From an uncultured Bryobacteraceae bacterium (GTDB lineage: Bacteria > Acidobacteriota > Terriglobia > Bryobacterales > Bryobacteraceae), in assembly GCA_937924525.1 (NCBI GenBank), contig CALDSU010000001.1, positions 124,001 to 188,000 of the forward strand: a stretch of DNA of 64,000 nt, read 5' to 3'. The notes under the pieces are model-generated. The model had not been told where the DNA came from. It worked only from the letters and a program-made list of their open reading frames with translations, and ran no database searches. A program made the translations under genes and the position numbers. How positions within the stretch are numbered: position 1 is the stretch's first letter; each line of letters opens with the position of its first letter. Shown here piece by piece: positions 30,522-40,197 of the stretch.

Positions 30522-33500
30522 ATGCATCGCTTGCTGACTCTCCTGGTGCTCGTTTTCTGCCTGCTGATGCCTGTGGGCGTGTTCGGGCAGGCCACCGAAG
30601 GCACCATCCTGGGCACCGTATTCGATCCCACCGGCGCGGTCATGCCCAACACGACTGTGCAGGTGACCAACACTCTCACGGGAGTGGTGCGCACCACCAC
30701 CACCAACGCCGCGGGCGAGTATGTCGTCACGAATCTGCCGCTGGGCACGTACGCCGTGACGGCGGAAATGACCGGTTTCAAAAAAGCAGTGCATCCCCCG
30801 GTGCCGATGACGGTAAAAGCGAGGGTGCGCGTCGACCTCACCCTGGAAGTCGGCGACGCCACGCAGAGCATCGAAGTCACGGGCGCGACGCCATTGCTCA
30901 AGACGGACTCCGCCGAGGTCGGCGGCGTGGTGTCGCGGCAGTTGTTGCAGGATGTGCCGATCTTCAGCCGCAACTTCCTCGCGCTGGCGGCGCTGGTTCC
31001 CGGCACCACCAGCGGTCCTCCCGCCAGCCGGCAGCGCGACTTTTCCGGCGCGTCGGTGACCATTGGCGGCGCTTCGGCGGAAGCCAATAACTTCATCATC
31101 GACGGAATCTCGAACAACATGGAGTTCTCGGGCGCGCTGGCCGTGGTTCCGCCGATCGATGCCATCCAGGAGTTCGCCATCCAGACCAGCCAGTACTCGG
31201 CCGAGTTCGGCCGGTCGGGCGGCGGCGTGGTCAACGTGGCCATCAAGTCCGGAACCAACGACTGGCACGGGTTTGCCTACGACTATCTCCGCAACGACAA
31301 GCTGGATGCGCGGCCCTTCGACTTCACCGGCACCAATCCGCCGATGCAGCCGCTGCGGCGCAACCAGTTCGGCGGCGGTCTGGGACTGCCGATCATCAGG
31401 AACAAATTGTTTGCGTTCGGCAATTTCGAGGGCATTCGCAACCCCTCCACCACGCTGCGCCAGGTGATCATGCCGAGCCCGGCGGAGAAACGCGGCGACC
31501 TGAGCGGCTCGAGCATCATCTACTCGGATCCCGCCACGCTGTTGCCGCCGGAGCCCGGCGCGCCGCTCGGGCGGCGGGCTCCGTTGCCCGGAAACCAAAT
31601 CCCCGCTTCGCGCCTGGACCCCATAGCGGTCCGATTACTGAGCTTCTTCCCGGATCCCAACTTTGTGGATCCCAATCCCAACGTCCGGAACAACTACCAG
31701 GTCGCCGAGCGGAACAACGACAACCTGGACGCTTTTAACTTCAAAGGCGATTACAACCTGAACGCATCGAACGTCATTACGGGACGCATCTCGCAGCAGC
31801 GCGGCGGACGGCGGCGCGCGTTCTGGATGCCGGATGAGCGCCTGGGCGCCACCGCTTCGCTGGACGGCACCAATACGGGCCTCACCTACACCCGCGTGTT
31901 TTCGCCCACGGTGGTGAACGAGGTCCGCGCGGGCTACAACTACCTGCGGTACGGCAACGAGATGCTGAACAACGAAAACATCATGGACGAGTTCCGCATC
32001 CCCAACTGGAACACCGTCTCGTTCGCACGCGGATTCCCGTCGTTCAGTATCCGTAACTTCACGGGCACCTCGATCATTCGCCCGATCGCCAGCGTGCCCA
32101 CGCCGTTCTTTCTGGTGGAGCACTCCTGGCAATTCATGGACAACGTGAGCTGGCACCTGCGCAAGCACACGCTCAAGATGGGAGTCGAGGCCAGCCGCAT
32201 CGCCAATAACCGCTTTCAAGGGCGCAACGGAGGCGGCAGCCTGTCGTTCGACGGCACGTATTCGACACCCGTGGTCGGGGCTGCGCTCGAACCCTTGCGC
32301 TTGGGGATCACGGACGCGCTGCTGGGGCAGGCGCGCGGTTTCTCAACCAATTACCAGTTTGACGGCGTGCGCATCCGCTCCACCCGGGTCTCCTGGTTCG
32401 TGCAGGACGACTACCGGGTCAGCTCGAAGCTGACGCTCAACATGGGCCTGCGGTGGGACTTCTTCGGCCCGTGGTCGGAAGAACAGGACCGCATCGGCAA
32501 CTTCAGCCTGGCGACCGGCGAGCGCCTGCTGCCGGAAAGCACCCGGCGCATCGTGCGGGATCTGCTCCAGATTCCTAATGGCGATCTGCCGCGCGGCTGG
32601 CGCTACACCACCCTCTCCGAGATCATGCCGGAGAAAAACTGGCGCAATTTCTCCCCGCGCCTCGGCTTCGCCTATAACGCGGCGCGGACCATCGTGCTGC
32701 GCGGCGGATACGGGATCTTCTACGGCGTCACGGTCAGCAACAACTTCAACAACGCCGGCACGGAAGGCAGCCCGTTCTTCTTTGACTTCAGCCTGGCATC
32801 GGAACTCGACCGGCCGATCATCCCCAGCCAGGGGTTTCCGGCGGGGGGCGCCGTGGGCGCGTTGGCCGCGCGCACCTTCGGCGCCTACTACGGACCGCTC
32901 CAGCGCCACGACCCCTACACGCAGAAGTGGAACTTCAATATCCAGTGGAATCCACTGCGGAAGACCGTGGTGGAAGTGGGCTATAGCGGCCAGCGGGCGC
33001 TGGCCTTCCCGACCCTGGCCCCGGGCAACACGCCGCCGCCGGCGCCCGGCGCGGTGCAGGATCGCCGCCCGTATCCCAACGTGGGATTCTTCTGGCAGTT
33101 CCTGCCGATCAGCGACTCGAACTACAACGGCTTGGAGATCACCTTCAAGCAGCAGGAGATCAAAGGCATCTCGATCCAGAGCGCCTTCACTTTCTCGAAA
33201 GCGCTGGCCTATTCCACCGGAACCGACGGCACGCTGTCGGACCCGTACAACTTCCGCTACGACTACGGTCCGGCCAATTACGACTTCCGCAAGCGCTGGG
33301 TGACCGCCTACATCTACCGCATCCCGACCCCGGATTCGTGGGCCGCGCCGCTGAAGGCCATCCTGGGCAAGTGGGAAAGTTCCGGGCTGATTACCCTTCA
33401 GGGCGGATTTCCGTTCTCGGTGGGCGTAAGCGGTCCCACGCTGAACACCGGCGCGGGCACCAACCGGGCCAATGTCCTCCGCGACCCGCGTCTGGGCGGC

Positions 33501-33806
33501 AACGCCACGCGGGAACGCTGGTTTGACACCGACGCTTTCAGCGCGCCGCCGAACTTCGTGTGGGGCGCGCAGGGCAAGAACATTCTGCGCACGCCGGGGT
33601 TGGCCAAGGTGGACTTCGCCATCCAGAAGCTGATTCCAGTCACGGAGGGCAAACGTTTCACCATCCGCATGGAAGCGCAGAACTTTTTCAACCGGGTGCA
33701 ACTCGGCGCGCCCACGGCCACATTCGGAGCGCCGAATTTCGGCGTCATCCGCAGCCTCCAGGACGTGCCGCGCAACATCCAGTTGGTGGGGCGGTTCGAT
33801 TTCTGA
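30522..33806 (+). CDS. Oar-type TonB-dependent outer-membrane receptor
   Basis: A 1094-residue outer-membrane protein. A signal peptide (LLTLLVLVFCLLMPVGVFGQ) is followed by a carboxypeptidase regulatory-like beta-sandwich (about 25-105; GTVFDPTGAVMPNTTVQVTN). The plug is about 115-260 (QLLQDVPIFSRNFLALAALV), and then comes a long beta-barrel ending in an aromatic residue (LVGRFDF). GGAAGGG-like GGAAGGGGG lies upstream of the ATG. This architecture is greatly expanded in Acidobacteria and resembles Myxococcus Oar. It probably imports large oligosaccharides, peptides or other polymers. Nothing next to it identifies the substrate. Confidence 0.9.
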   Translation: MHRLLTLLVLVFCLLMPVGVFGQATEGTILGTVFDPTGAVMPNTTVQVTNTLTGVVRTTTTNAAGEYVVTNLPLGTYAVTAEMTGFKKAVHPPVPMTVKARVRVDLTLEVGDATQSIEVTGATPLLKTDSAEVGGVVSRQLLQDVPIFSRNFLALAALVPGTTSGPPASRQRDFSGASVTIGGASAEANNFIIDGISNNMEFSGALAVVPPIDAIQEFAIQTSQYSAEFGRSGGGVVNVAIKSGTNDWHGFAYDYLRNDKLDARPFDFTGTNPPMQPLRRNQFGGGLGLPIIRNKLFAFGNFEGIRNPSTTLRQVIMPSPAEKRGDLSGSSIIYSDPATLLPPEPGAPLGRRAPLPGNQIPASRLDPIAVRLLSFFPDPNFVDPNPNVRNNYQVAERNNDNLDAFNFKGDYNLNASNVITGRISQQRGGRRRAFWMPDERLGATASLDGTNTGLTYTRVFSPTVVNEVRAGYNYLRYGNEMLNNENIMDEFRIPNWNTVSFARGFPSFSIRNFTGTSIIRPIASVPTPFFLVEHSWQFMDNVSWHLRKHTLKMGVEASRIANNRFQGRNGGGSLSFDGTYSTPVVGAALEPLRLGITDALLGQARGFSTNYQFDGVRIRSTRVSWFVQDDYRVSSKLTLNMGLRWDFFGPWSEEQDRIGNFSLATGERLLPESTRRIVRDLLQIPNGDLPRGWRYTTLSEIMPEKNWRNFSPRLGFAYNAARTIVLRGGYGIFYGVTVSNNFNNAGTEGSPFFFDFSLASELDRPIIPSQGFPAGGAVGALAARTFGAYYGPLQRHDPYTQKWNFNIQWNPLRKTVVEVGYSGQRALAFPTLAPGNTPPPAPGAVQDRRPYPNVGFFWQFLPISDSNYNGLEITFKQQEIKGISIQSAFTFSKALAYSTGTDGTLSDPYNFRYDYGPANYDFRKRWVTAYIYRIPTPDSWAAPLKAILGKWESSGLITLQGGFPFSVGVSGPTLNTGAGTNRANVLRDPRLGGNATRERWFDTDAFSAPPNFVWGAQGKNILRTPGLAKVDFAIQKLIPVTEGKRFTIRMEAQNFFNRVQLGAPTATFGAPNFGVIRSLQDVPRNIQLVGRFDF

Positions 33807-33824
33807 TCAGCGGCCGGCAAGGCG

Positions 33825-33854
33825 CGGCGGCGCTCGCGAGAGGCGAAGCCGCCG
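33825..33854. terminator. Inverted repeat between convergent genes
   Basis: CGGCGGC (33825-33831) and GCCGCCG (33848-33854) can form a 7-bp stem with a 16-base loop in the gap between the TonB receptor and lysR. A bidirectional terminator is plausible, but no T-run follows on either strand. Confidence 0.3.
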
Positions 33855-33886
33855 CCCGCGGCCGGGCGATGGCAGATCCCGCTTCG

Positions 33887-34780
33887 CTATGCGTCCTGGG
33901 TTGCCGCGCAGAACATTTTGATGAGTTCCCGCAGCGCGCGCGGCTGGTAGTCGGAGTCGAAAAACACCAGCCCGATCTCGCGGGTGAGCGCGTAGTCGCT
34001 GATCGCGAGGGCGTGTAACTCCTTGCGCGCGGTATCGGCCGCGACCGCCCGCTGGGGCAAAATGCTGACGCCCAGGTCGATCTGGACCAGCGGCTTGATG
34101 GTGGCCACGCTCTCCGACTCCATGGCGACGCGCGGGTGAATGCCCGCCCGGGCGAAGAAGTCCTCCAGCAGGGTGCGCGTGGCGGCGCCCCGGCTGAACA
34201 GAATTAATGGGTGCTCGGCCAGTTCCCGGGCTTTCAGCGACCGCCGGCGCGCGAGCGTCGGGTGCCGGGGACTGGTCACCACCACCATCTTCTCGGTAGT
34301 AAACGGGATCACCCGCAGGTCCGCCGCCGGCACCGGCAGCGTGAGCACCCCCAGGTCGATCTGGTGGCCGCGGATCAACCCGAGCATCGCCTCCGCCGAG
34401 CCGGTGGTCACCTGGGTCTCGATGTTCGGAAACCGGGCCCGGAACTTCTCGAGCACGGGCGGGAGCAGGTACATGCAGGCCGTCATCCCGCTGCCGATGC
34501 GCACCACCCCGCGATTCATCGAGGACAGTTCGGACACCTCCAGTTGCGCGTTGCGGAGATCCTGAAAGATCCGCCGGGCGTAGCGCAGCATCACCTCGCC
34601 GGCGGGGGTCAGGTACACGCGGCGGCTCACCCGTTTGAACAGCGGTTCGCCGAGCTCGTCTTCCAGCAGCTTGATCTTCCGGCTGATGGCGGACTGGGCC
34701 ACCCGCAAGTGCTCCCCGGCCTGAGTGAAGCTGAGGTTCTCCGCCACCGCGACGAACATTTCCAGTTGCCGAAAATCCAT
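33887..34780 (-). CDS. LysR-family transcriptional regulator
   Basis: A 297-residue LTTR. The N-terminal winged helix-turn-helix is MDFRQLEMFVAVAENLSFTQ followed by AGEHLRVAQSAISRKIKLLE. The C-terminal periplasmic-binding-like effector domain spans about 90-290. It is transcribed away from the enolase-superfamily gene at 34882, with about 100 bases between the starts that contain a perfect LysR-type dyad. Autoregulation and control of the dehydratase are therefore likely. The inducer is unknown; a sugar acid is a reasonable guess from the neighbour. Confidence 0.92.
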   Translation of the reverse strand: MDFRQLEMFVAVAENLSFTQAGEHLRVAQSAISRKIKLLEDELGEPLFKRVSRRVYLTPAGEVMLRYARRIFQDLRNAQLEVSELSSMNRGVVRIGSGMTACMYLLPPVLEKFRARFPNIETQVTTGSAEAMLGLIRGHQIDLGVLTLPVPAADLRVIPFTTEKMVVVTSPRHPTLARRRSLKARELAEHPLILFSRGAATRTLLEDFFARAGIHPRVAMESESVATIKPLVQIDLGVSILPQRAVAADTARKELHALAISDYALTREIGLVFFDSDYQPRALRELIKMFCAATQDA

Positions 34781-34791
34781 AAGGGCCGCTT

Positions 34792-34810
34792 CTATTCATA
34801 TCATGAATAG
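34792..34810. promoter_or_regulatory. Putative LysR-type operator
   Basis: The perfect inverted repeat CTATTCATATCATGAATAG has 8-base arms around ATC. It contains the LTTR consensus T-N11-A with dyad symmetry (TTCATATCATGAA). It begins 12 bases upstream of the lysR start, inside the intergenic region shared with the divergent dehydratase gene. Confidence 0.7.
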
Positions 34811-34881
34811 ATGAATCCTCCGGGTGTTCCGGCATTTGACCTCCACCGCCTCGCCTTGGTACGCTGCGCCCGGGCTACGGC

Positions 34882-36060
34882 ATGAAAATCACCGCCATTC
34901 GCACCCGCGTCGTACACCTGGATTTCCGCAACGCCGTCTTCGTCTGGATTGACACCGACGAGGGCTGGACGGGGCACGCCGAGACGGTGATGAAGCGGCG
35001 CACGCTCACCATCGAGCGGGCGATTCAGCAGTGCCGGTCCTACCTGATCGGCAAGGATCCCACCGACATCGAGGATCACTGGGAGAAGATGTACCGGGAC
35101 TCGTTCTGGGTGGGCGGGCCGATGCACGCGACGCCCCTCAGCGCCGTCGACTGCGCGCTGTGGGACATCCTGGCGCAGCAGTGCGGCGTGCCCGTGTACA
35201 AACTGCTCGGCGGCCCGACGCGGCGGAAGGTGCCCGTGTACTGCCACGCCAAGGGCGGCGCGACGCCGGAGGAGTTCGCCGCCAGCGTGCGAGCCTCGCG
35301 CGAGCGGGGATACACGGCGGCCAAAACCACGCTGCCCCTTTTCTACGGCGCCAAGGGTTCCGGGCAGACTGCCTACTCGGGGACGAACGGTGTGGTGGAC
35401 CGGCATTGGAAGGAGACCGAATTGCTCAATCCGGCCATCTTCCAGCGCATCCGGGAGTTTTTCGTGGCCGCGCGCGAAGCCGTGGGACCGGAGTTCGGAC
35501 TGGCGGTGGATTGCCACGGCCGCTTCAATTTGAAGGGGGCGCTGCGCCTGTGTCGCGCTTTGGAAGATCTGGGCCTGCTGTTTGTCGAAGAGCCCACCCC
35601 GCCCGAGAACGCGGACGTGCTGGCGGAGTTGCGGCGGGAAACCAGCGTCCCGATCGCCGCCGGCGAGCGTTGGGCCACCATTCACGGGGTCCGCCCGTTT
35701 CTGGAAAAACAGGCGGTGGACCTCCTGCAATGCGACCTGGTCAATTGCGGCGGCATCACCGGCATGAAGAAGATCGCCGCGCTGGCCGAAGCGCACTACG
35801 TGGGCATGGCGCCGCATAATCCGAACGGCCCGCTCGCCACCGTCATGAACCTGCACTTCGCCGCTTCCATTCCCAACTACACCATCCTCGAAACGATCGG
35901 TTCCGACGCCGACCAGCGCCTCTGGCGGGAGTTGCTGGGGAGCGCGCCGCGGCTCACCGACGGCAGTCTTCCCGTGCCGTGCGAGCCGGGTTACGGCGTG
36001 CGGGTGAACGAAGACGCGCTGGACCGCTACCCGTACGAACCGCACGAGGGCTGGCGCTAG
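34882..36060 (+). CDS. Enolase-superfamily sugar-acid dehydratase-like protein
   Basis: A 392-residue mandelate racemase/muconate lactonizing enzyme family member, close in style to galactonate dehydratases. The metal ligands read as Asp in LAVDCHGRFN, Glu in FVEEPTPPE and Glu in IAAGERWA. A catalytic His is in APHNPNGPLATVMNLHFA. The N-terminal capping domain is present (FWVGGPMHATPLSAVDCALW). It probably dehydrates an aldonic acid; the exact sugar is undetermined. It is cytoplasmic, with no leader, unlike the paralogue at 44225. Likely regulated by the divergent LysR protein. Confidence 0.85.
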   Translation: MKITAIRTRVVHLDFRNAVFVWIDTDEGWTGHAETVMKRRTLTIERAIQQCRSYLIGKDPTDIEDHWEKMYRDSFWVGGPMHATPLSAVDCALWDILAQQCGVPVYKLLGGPTRRKVPVYCHAKGGATPEEFAASVRASRERGYTAAKTTLPLFYGAKGSGQTAYSGTNGVVDRHWKETELLNPAIFQRIREFFVAAREAVGPEFGLAVDCHGRFNLKGALRLCRALEDLGLLFVEEPTPPENADVLAELRRETSVPIAAGERWATIHGVRPFLEKQAVDLLQCDLVNCGGITGMKKIAALAEAHYVGMAPHNPNGPLATVMNLHFAASIPNYTILETIGSDADQRLWRELLGSAPRLTDGSLPVPCEPGYGVRVNEDALDRYPYEPHEGWR

Positions 36061-36093
36061 GCGCGCCCGAGACCCCTGTTAAACTAAGGCGAC

Positions 36094-39000
36094 ATGACCT
36101 CGGAAACCCGGCGAAGGCTGGTGCGGGAGGCCTTCGAGGAGCGGATTCTCGTGCTCGACGGCGCCATGGGCGCGCTGTTGCAGAAGCGGCTCACGGTCGC
36201 CGATTACGGCGGGCCGCAGTTTGAGAACTGCAACGAGAATGTCCTCCGCACCCGTCCCGAGGCGGTCCTGGAGATCCACCGCGCTTACCTGGAGGCCGGG
36301 GCCGATATCGTGGAAACCAATACTTTCAACGGAACCCGCGTGTCCCTGGCCGAGTTTGGTCTCGAGGACCTGGTCCACGAAATCAATGTCACCGCCGCCC
36401 GCTTGGCGCGGCAAGCGGCTGCCGAGTTTTCCACTGCCGCCAAGCCGCGCTTTGTCGCCGGCTCCATGGGCCCCACCACCAAATCCATTACCGTCAGCGG
36501 CGGCATCACGTTCTCCCAGCTTCGCGACGACTACTACGCGCAGGCGCGGGCGCTGATGGAAGGCGGCGTGGACATCTTGCTGCTGGAAACCTGCAACGAC
36601 ACGCGCGCGGTCAAAGCAGCCCTGCTGGCGGTCGAACGGCTGGCCCAGGAGCTGGGTTTCGAGATCCCGTTGATGGTGTCCGGCACCATTGAACCGACCG
36701 GCACCATGCTGGCGGGGCAGACCGCCGACGCCTTCTGGGTCTCGGTGGCCCATGCCGACCTCCTTTCCGTAGGCCTGAATTGCGGCACCGGACCGGAGTT
36801 CATGACGGATCACCTGCGGACGCTACATGAGCTGGCCCATACCTGCGTCTCGTGTTACCCCAACGCCGGCCTGCCCAACGAGCACCTGGAGTACAACGAG
36901 ACGCCGGAGTCCGTAGCGGCGCAGTTGGAAAAGTTCGTCCGCCACGGCTGGCTGAACGTGGTGGGCGGCTGCTGCGGCACCACGCCCGAACACATCCGCC
37001 GGATCGCGGAGATGGCGGCCAACTACCGGCCTCGCCGCCGTCCGGCCCGGAGCCACCGGGCGTTCTACTCCGGAATTGAACTGGTGGAGGCGGAAGAGAG
37101 CAATCGCCCCCTGCTCGTGGGCGAGCGCACCAACGTCATCGGTTCCCGCCTTTTCAAGGACCTGGTCGCGCAGGAGAAATGGGAAGAGGCCACTGAGATC
37201 GCCCGGTGGCAGGTGAAGAACGGCGCCCACATCGTCGACGTCTGTTTGCAATCCACCGACCGCGACGAACGCAGGGATATTCCCCCGTTCTACGAGCGGC
37301 TGATCCGCAAGGTGAAGGCTCCCGTCATGATCGACACCACCGATCCGGCGGCGGTGGAGCTGGCCCTGACGTACTGCCAGGGCAAATCGATCATCAACTC
37401 GATCAACCTCGAGGACGGGGAGGAAAAGTTCGAGCGCACCTGCCCGCTGGCCCGCCGGTACGGCGCCGCGCTGGTGGTGGGCTGCATCGACGAGGACCCG
37501 GTGCAGGCGCAAGCGTTCACCCGCGAGCGCAAACTGGCCGTCGCCGAGCGTTCCTGCCGCCTGCTGACGGAAAAATACGGTATCCCGCCCGAGGACATCA
37601 TCATCGACCCGCTGGTGTTTCCCTGCGCCACCGGCGACGCCAACTACATCGGCGGCGCGGTCGAGACGATCGAAGCCATCCGGCTGATCAAGCAGCAGAT
37701 TCCGTACGTCAAGACGATCCTGGGCATCTCGAACATTTCGTTCGGCCTGCCCCCGGCCGCCCGCGAGGTGGTCAACTCGGTGTTTCTTTACTACGGCACC
37801 AAGGCGGGGTTGGATCTCGCCATCGTCAACGCGCAGAAGCTGGAGCGCTTTGCGTCCATCCCCGAGCAGGAGCGGCGGCTGGCGGAAAATCTCCTGTTCA
37901 ACACGCCGCCCACCGATGCCCCGGACGAGGAACTCCGCCTCGCGCCCGAGGACTGGCGCGCCCAGACGCCCGAGCAGCGGGTGGCGATCAACCAGTTTCA
38001 TATCGCGGCGATCACCGCGCACTTTCGCCAGGCGAAGCGGAAGGAAAAGGAGGCCGCCGCCGAGTTGCCGCTGGACCGGCGGTTGGCGGGATATATCATT
38101 CAAGGCACCCGCGACGGGTTGATTGACGATCTGAACCGCAAACTTGCCGAGGGCGCCGCGCCGCTGGACATCATCAACGGCCCGCTGATGGACGGGATGG
38201 CCGAGGTGGGCAGGTTGTTCAACAACAATGAATTGATCGTCGCCGAGGTCCTGCAATCCGCCGAGGCGATGAAAGCGGCCGTCAGCCACCTGGAGCAGTT
38301 CATGGAAAAGAGCGAAGCGGCGGCGCGCGGCAAAGTGGTGCTGGCTACCGTCAAGGGCGACGTCCATGACATCGGCAAAAACCTGGTGGAAATCATTCTG
38401 GCCAATAACGGCTACCAGGTGATTAACCTGGGCATTAAGGTGCCGCCCGAGGCGCTGATCCAGGCTTACCACGAGCACCGGCCGGATGCGATCGGCCTCT
38501 CCGGTCTGCTGGTGAAGAGCGCCCAGCAGATGGTGGTCACCGCCGAGGACTTGCGCAACGCCGGCATCCGCATCCCGCTCTTGGTGGGCGGCGCCGCGCT
38601 GTCGGATCGCTTCACTCGCGCCAAAATCGCGCCGGCCTATGCCGAGGCGGTCTGTTACGCCAAGGATGCGATGACCGGTCTTCGGCTGATGAATCAGTTG
38701 CTCGACCCGCAGTCGCGCGAGGCCACGCTGGCGGCGCACCGGCATCGGGAAGAACAGCCGTTCGGGCAGGTCCCTCAAGAAGAAGCCGGGCCCGTGACCG
38801 AGCAGCGTTCCGGGAAGGTGCGCATCGACCTGCCCATCCCGCCGGCGCCCTACCTGGACCGCAAGCTGCGCTTGGTCCCGCACCTGGCCGAGGTCTGGAG
38901 CTACATCAACCCGTTCATGCTTTACGGACGCCATCTCGGCTACAAGGGCAACTTCGAAAAGGACCTGGCGGCGCACGAACCGAAGGCCCTGGATCTGTTC

Positions 39001-39645
39001 CACAAAATGGAGGAGGTCAAGCAGGAGGCGGCGGGCTTCATGAAGGTGCGGGCCGTGTGGCAGTTCTTCGAGGCCGAGCGGGACGGCAACGCGCTTCACC
39101 TGTTCGCGCCGGGCGTGTCGTCTCCGTTGCACACCTTTCGGTTCGGACGGCAGCGGCGGCGCGACGGATTGAGCTTGAGCGACTATATTTTGCCGGCCGG
39201 GGAGGGTCGCCGGGACCACCTGGCGCTGTTCGTGGTCACCGCGGGCGAGGGGATCCGCGAGAAGGCCGAGGAGTGGAAGAACGCCGGGGCGTTTTTCAAG
39301 TCGCACGCCCTCCAGGCGCTGGCGCTGGAAACGGCCGAAGCGTGCGCCGAGTGGTTGCACCGCCGCATCCGCGAAGATTGGGGCTTTCCCGACCCGCCTT
39401 CCCTCACCATGCACGACCGGTTCACCTCCCGCTATCGCGGCAAGCGTTACAGTTTCGGCTACCCGGCCTGCCCGAACCTGGAAGACCAGCAGGGCATCTG
39501 GAAGCTGCTGCGGCCCGAGGACATCGGGGTCAGGCTGACCGAAGGAATGATGATGGATCCCGAAGCCAGCGTCTCGGCGCTGGTGTTCCACCACCCGGAT
39601 TGCGTCTACTTCACCGCGGACGAAGCCGAAGCGGTGCTGGCATAG
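36094..39645 (+). CDS. metH: Cobalamin-dependent methionine synthase
   Basis: A complete four-module MetH (1183 aa). It transfers a methyl group from 5-methyltetrahydrofolate to homocysteine via cobalamin. The homocysteine domain (1-~320) holds the zinc cysteines C230, C293 and C294 (VGGCCGTTPEH). The folate domain follows (LVGERTNVIGSRLF). The cap and B12 domain contain DVHDIG with the cobalt-ligand His758. The SAM reactivation domain is about 850-1183 (HLAEVWSYINPFMLYGRHLG, KRYSFGYPACPNLED). There is no riboswitch in the 33-base gap upstream. No MetH fragment is missing. Confidence 0.97.
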   Translation: MTSETRRRLVREAFEERILVLDGAMGALLQKRLTVADYGGPQFENCNENVLRTRPEAVLEIHRAYLEAGADIVETNTFNGTRVSLAEFGLEDLVHEINVTAARLARQAAAEFSTAAKPRFVAGSMGPTTKSITVSGGITFSQLRDDYYAQARALMEGGVDILLLETCNDTRAVKAALLAVERLAQELGFEIPLMVSGTIEPTGTMLAGQTADAFWVSVAHADLLSVGLNCGTGPEFMTDHLRTLHELAHTCVSCYPNAGLPNEHLEYNETPESVAAQLEKFVRHGWLNVVGGCCGTTPEHIRRIAEMAANYRPRRRPARSHRAFYSGIELVEAEESNRPLLVGERTNVIGSRLFKDLVAQEKWEEATEIARWQVKNGAHIVDVCLQSTDRDERRDIPPFYERLIRKVKAPVMIDTTDPAAVELALTYCQGKSIINSINLEDGEEKFERTCPLARRYGAALVVGCIDEDPVQAQAFTRERKLAVAERSCRLLTEKYGIPPEDIIIDPLVFPCATGDANYIGGAVETIEAIRLIKQQIPYVKTILGISNISFGLPPAAREVVNSVFLYYGTKAGLDLAIVNAQKLERFASIPEQERRLAENLLFNTPPTDAPDEELRLAPEDWRAQTPEQRVAINQFHIAAITAHFRQAKRKEKEAAAELPLDRRLAGYIIQGTRDGLIDDLNRKLAEGAAPLDIINGPLMDGMAEVGRLFNNNELIVAEVLQSAEAMKAAVSHLEQFMEKSEAAARGKVVLATVKGDVHDIGKNLVEIILANNGYQVINLGIKVPPEALIQAYHEHRPDAIGLSGLLVKSAQQMVVTAEDLRNAGIRIPLLVGGAALSDRFTRAKIAPAYAEAVCYAKDAMTGLRLMNQLLDPQSREATLAAHRHREEQPFGQVPQEEAGPVTEQRSGKVRIDLPIPPAPYLDRKLRLVPHLAEVWSYINPFMLYGRHLGYKGNFEKDLAAHEPKALDLFHKMEEVKQEAAGFMKVRAVWQFFEAERDGNALHLFAPGVSSPLHTFRFGRQRRRDGLSLSDYILPAGEGRRDHLALFVVTAGEGIREKAEEWKNAGAFFKSHALQALALETAEACAEWLHRRIREDWGFPDPPSLTMHDRFTSRYRGKRYSFGYPACPNLEDQQGIWKLLRPEDIGVRLTEGMMMDPEASVSALVFHHPDCVYFTADEAEAVLA

Positions 39646-39654
39646 GAGGCTGGG

Positions 39655-40119
39655 ATGCGCGTTACCATCGGCTCGGACCACGCGGGTTTCGCTCTGAAGG
39701 AAGCGCTCGCCGCTTACCTGCGCGAGGAAGGTCACCAGGTGGTGGACGTCGGCGCTCACTCGCTCGAACCGGTGGATTATCCCGATTCCGCCGCGGCGGT
39801 GGCGCGCTCGGTGCTCTCGGGCGAGAGCGAGCGCGGCATTCTGTTGTGCGGCAGCGGCGTCGGCGCTTCGGTGGCCGCAAATAAGATCCCCGGCATTCGC
39901 GCCGGAGTCTGCCACGACACCTACTCCGCCCATCAGGGCGTCGAGCACGATGACATGAATGTACTGGTCCTCGGCGCAAGAATCGTGGGACCGGAACTGG
40001 CTCGGGAACTGGTGCGATCCTTCCTGGGCGCGCGCTTCACGGGCGAGGAGCGGCACGTGCGGCGGCTGCGGAAAATCGCAGCTCTCGAGCGCGCCCAGCC
40101 GGCCCCAAAGGATAGCTAG
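39655..40119 (+). CDS. rpiB: Ribose-5-phosphate isomerase B
   Basis: A 154-residue RpiB that interconverts ribose 5-phosphate and ribulose 5-phosphate. The catalytic Cys65 lies in [17 protein letters not shown], the N-terminal phosphate loop is [13 protein letters not shown], and [16 protein letters not shown] is also conserved. The gene begins nine bases after metH. In some members the family prefers other phosphosugars, which cannot be excluded. Confidence 0.93.
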   Translation: MRVTIGSDHAGFALKEALAAYLREEGHQVVDVGAHSLEPVDYPDSAAAVARSVLSGESERGILLCGSGVGASVAANKIPGIRAGVCHDTYSAHQGVEHDDMNVLVLGARIVGPELARELVRSFLGARFTGEERHVRRLRKIAALERAQPAPKDS

Positions 40120-40197
40120 GCCGGCAGACGCACACGGATTTCCCCGTTCCGCTGCCCGCGGCGTCCATCCGCTCCCGCGCCAGCCTACAATGAAGTC

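Noticed and set aside
36061-36093. SAM or cobalamin riboswitch before metH
   Set aside because: The gap is only 33 bases, too short for either aptamer.
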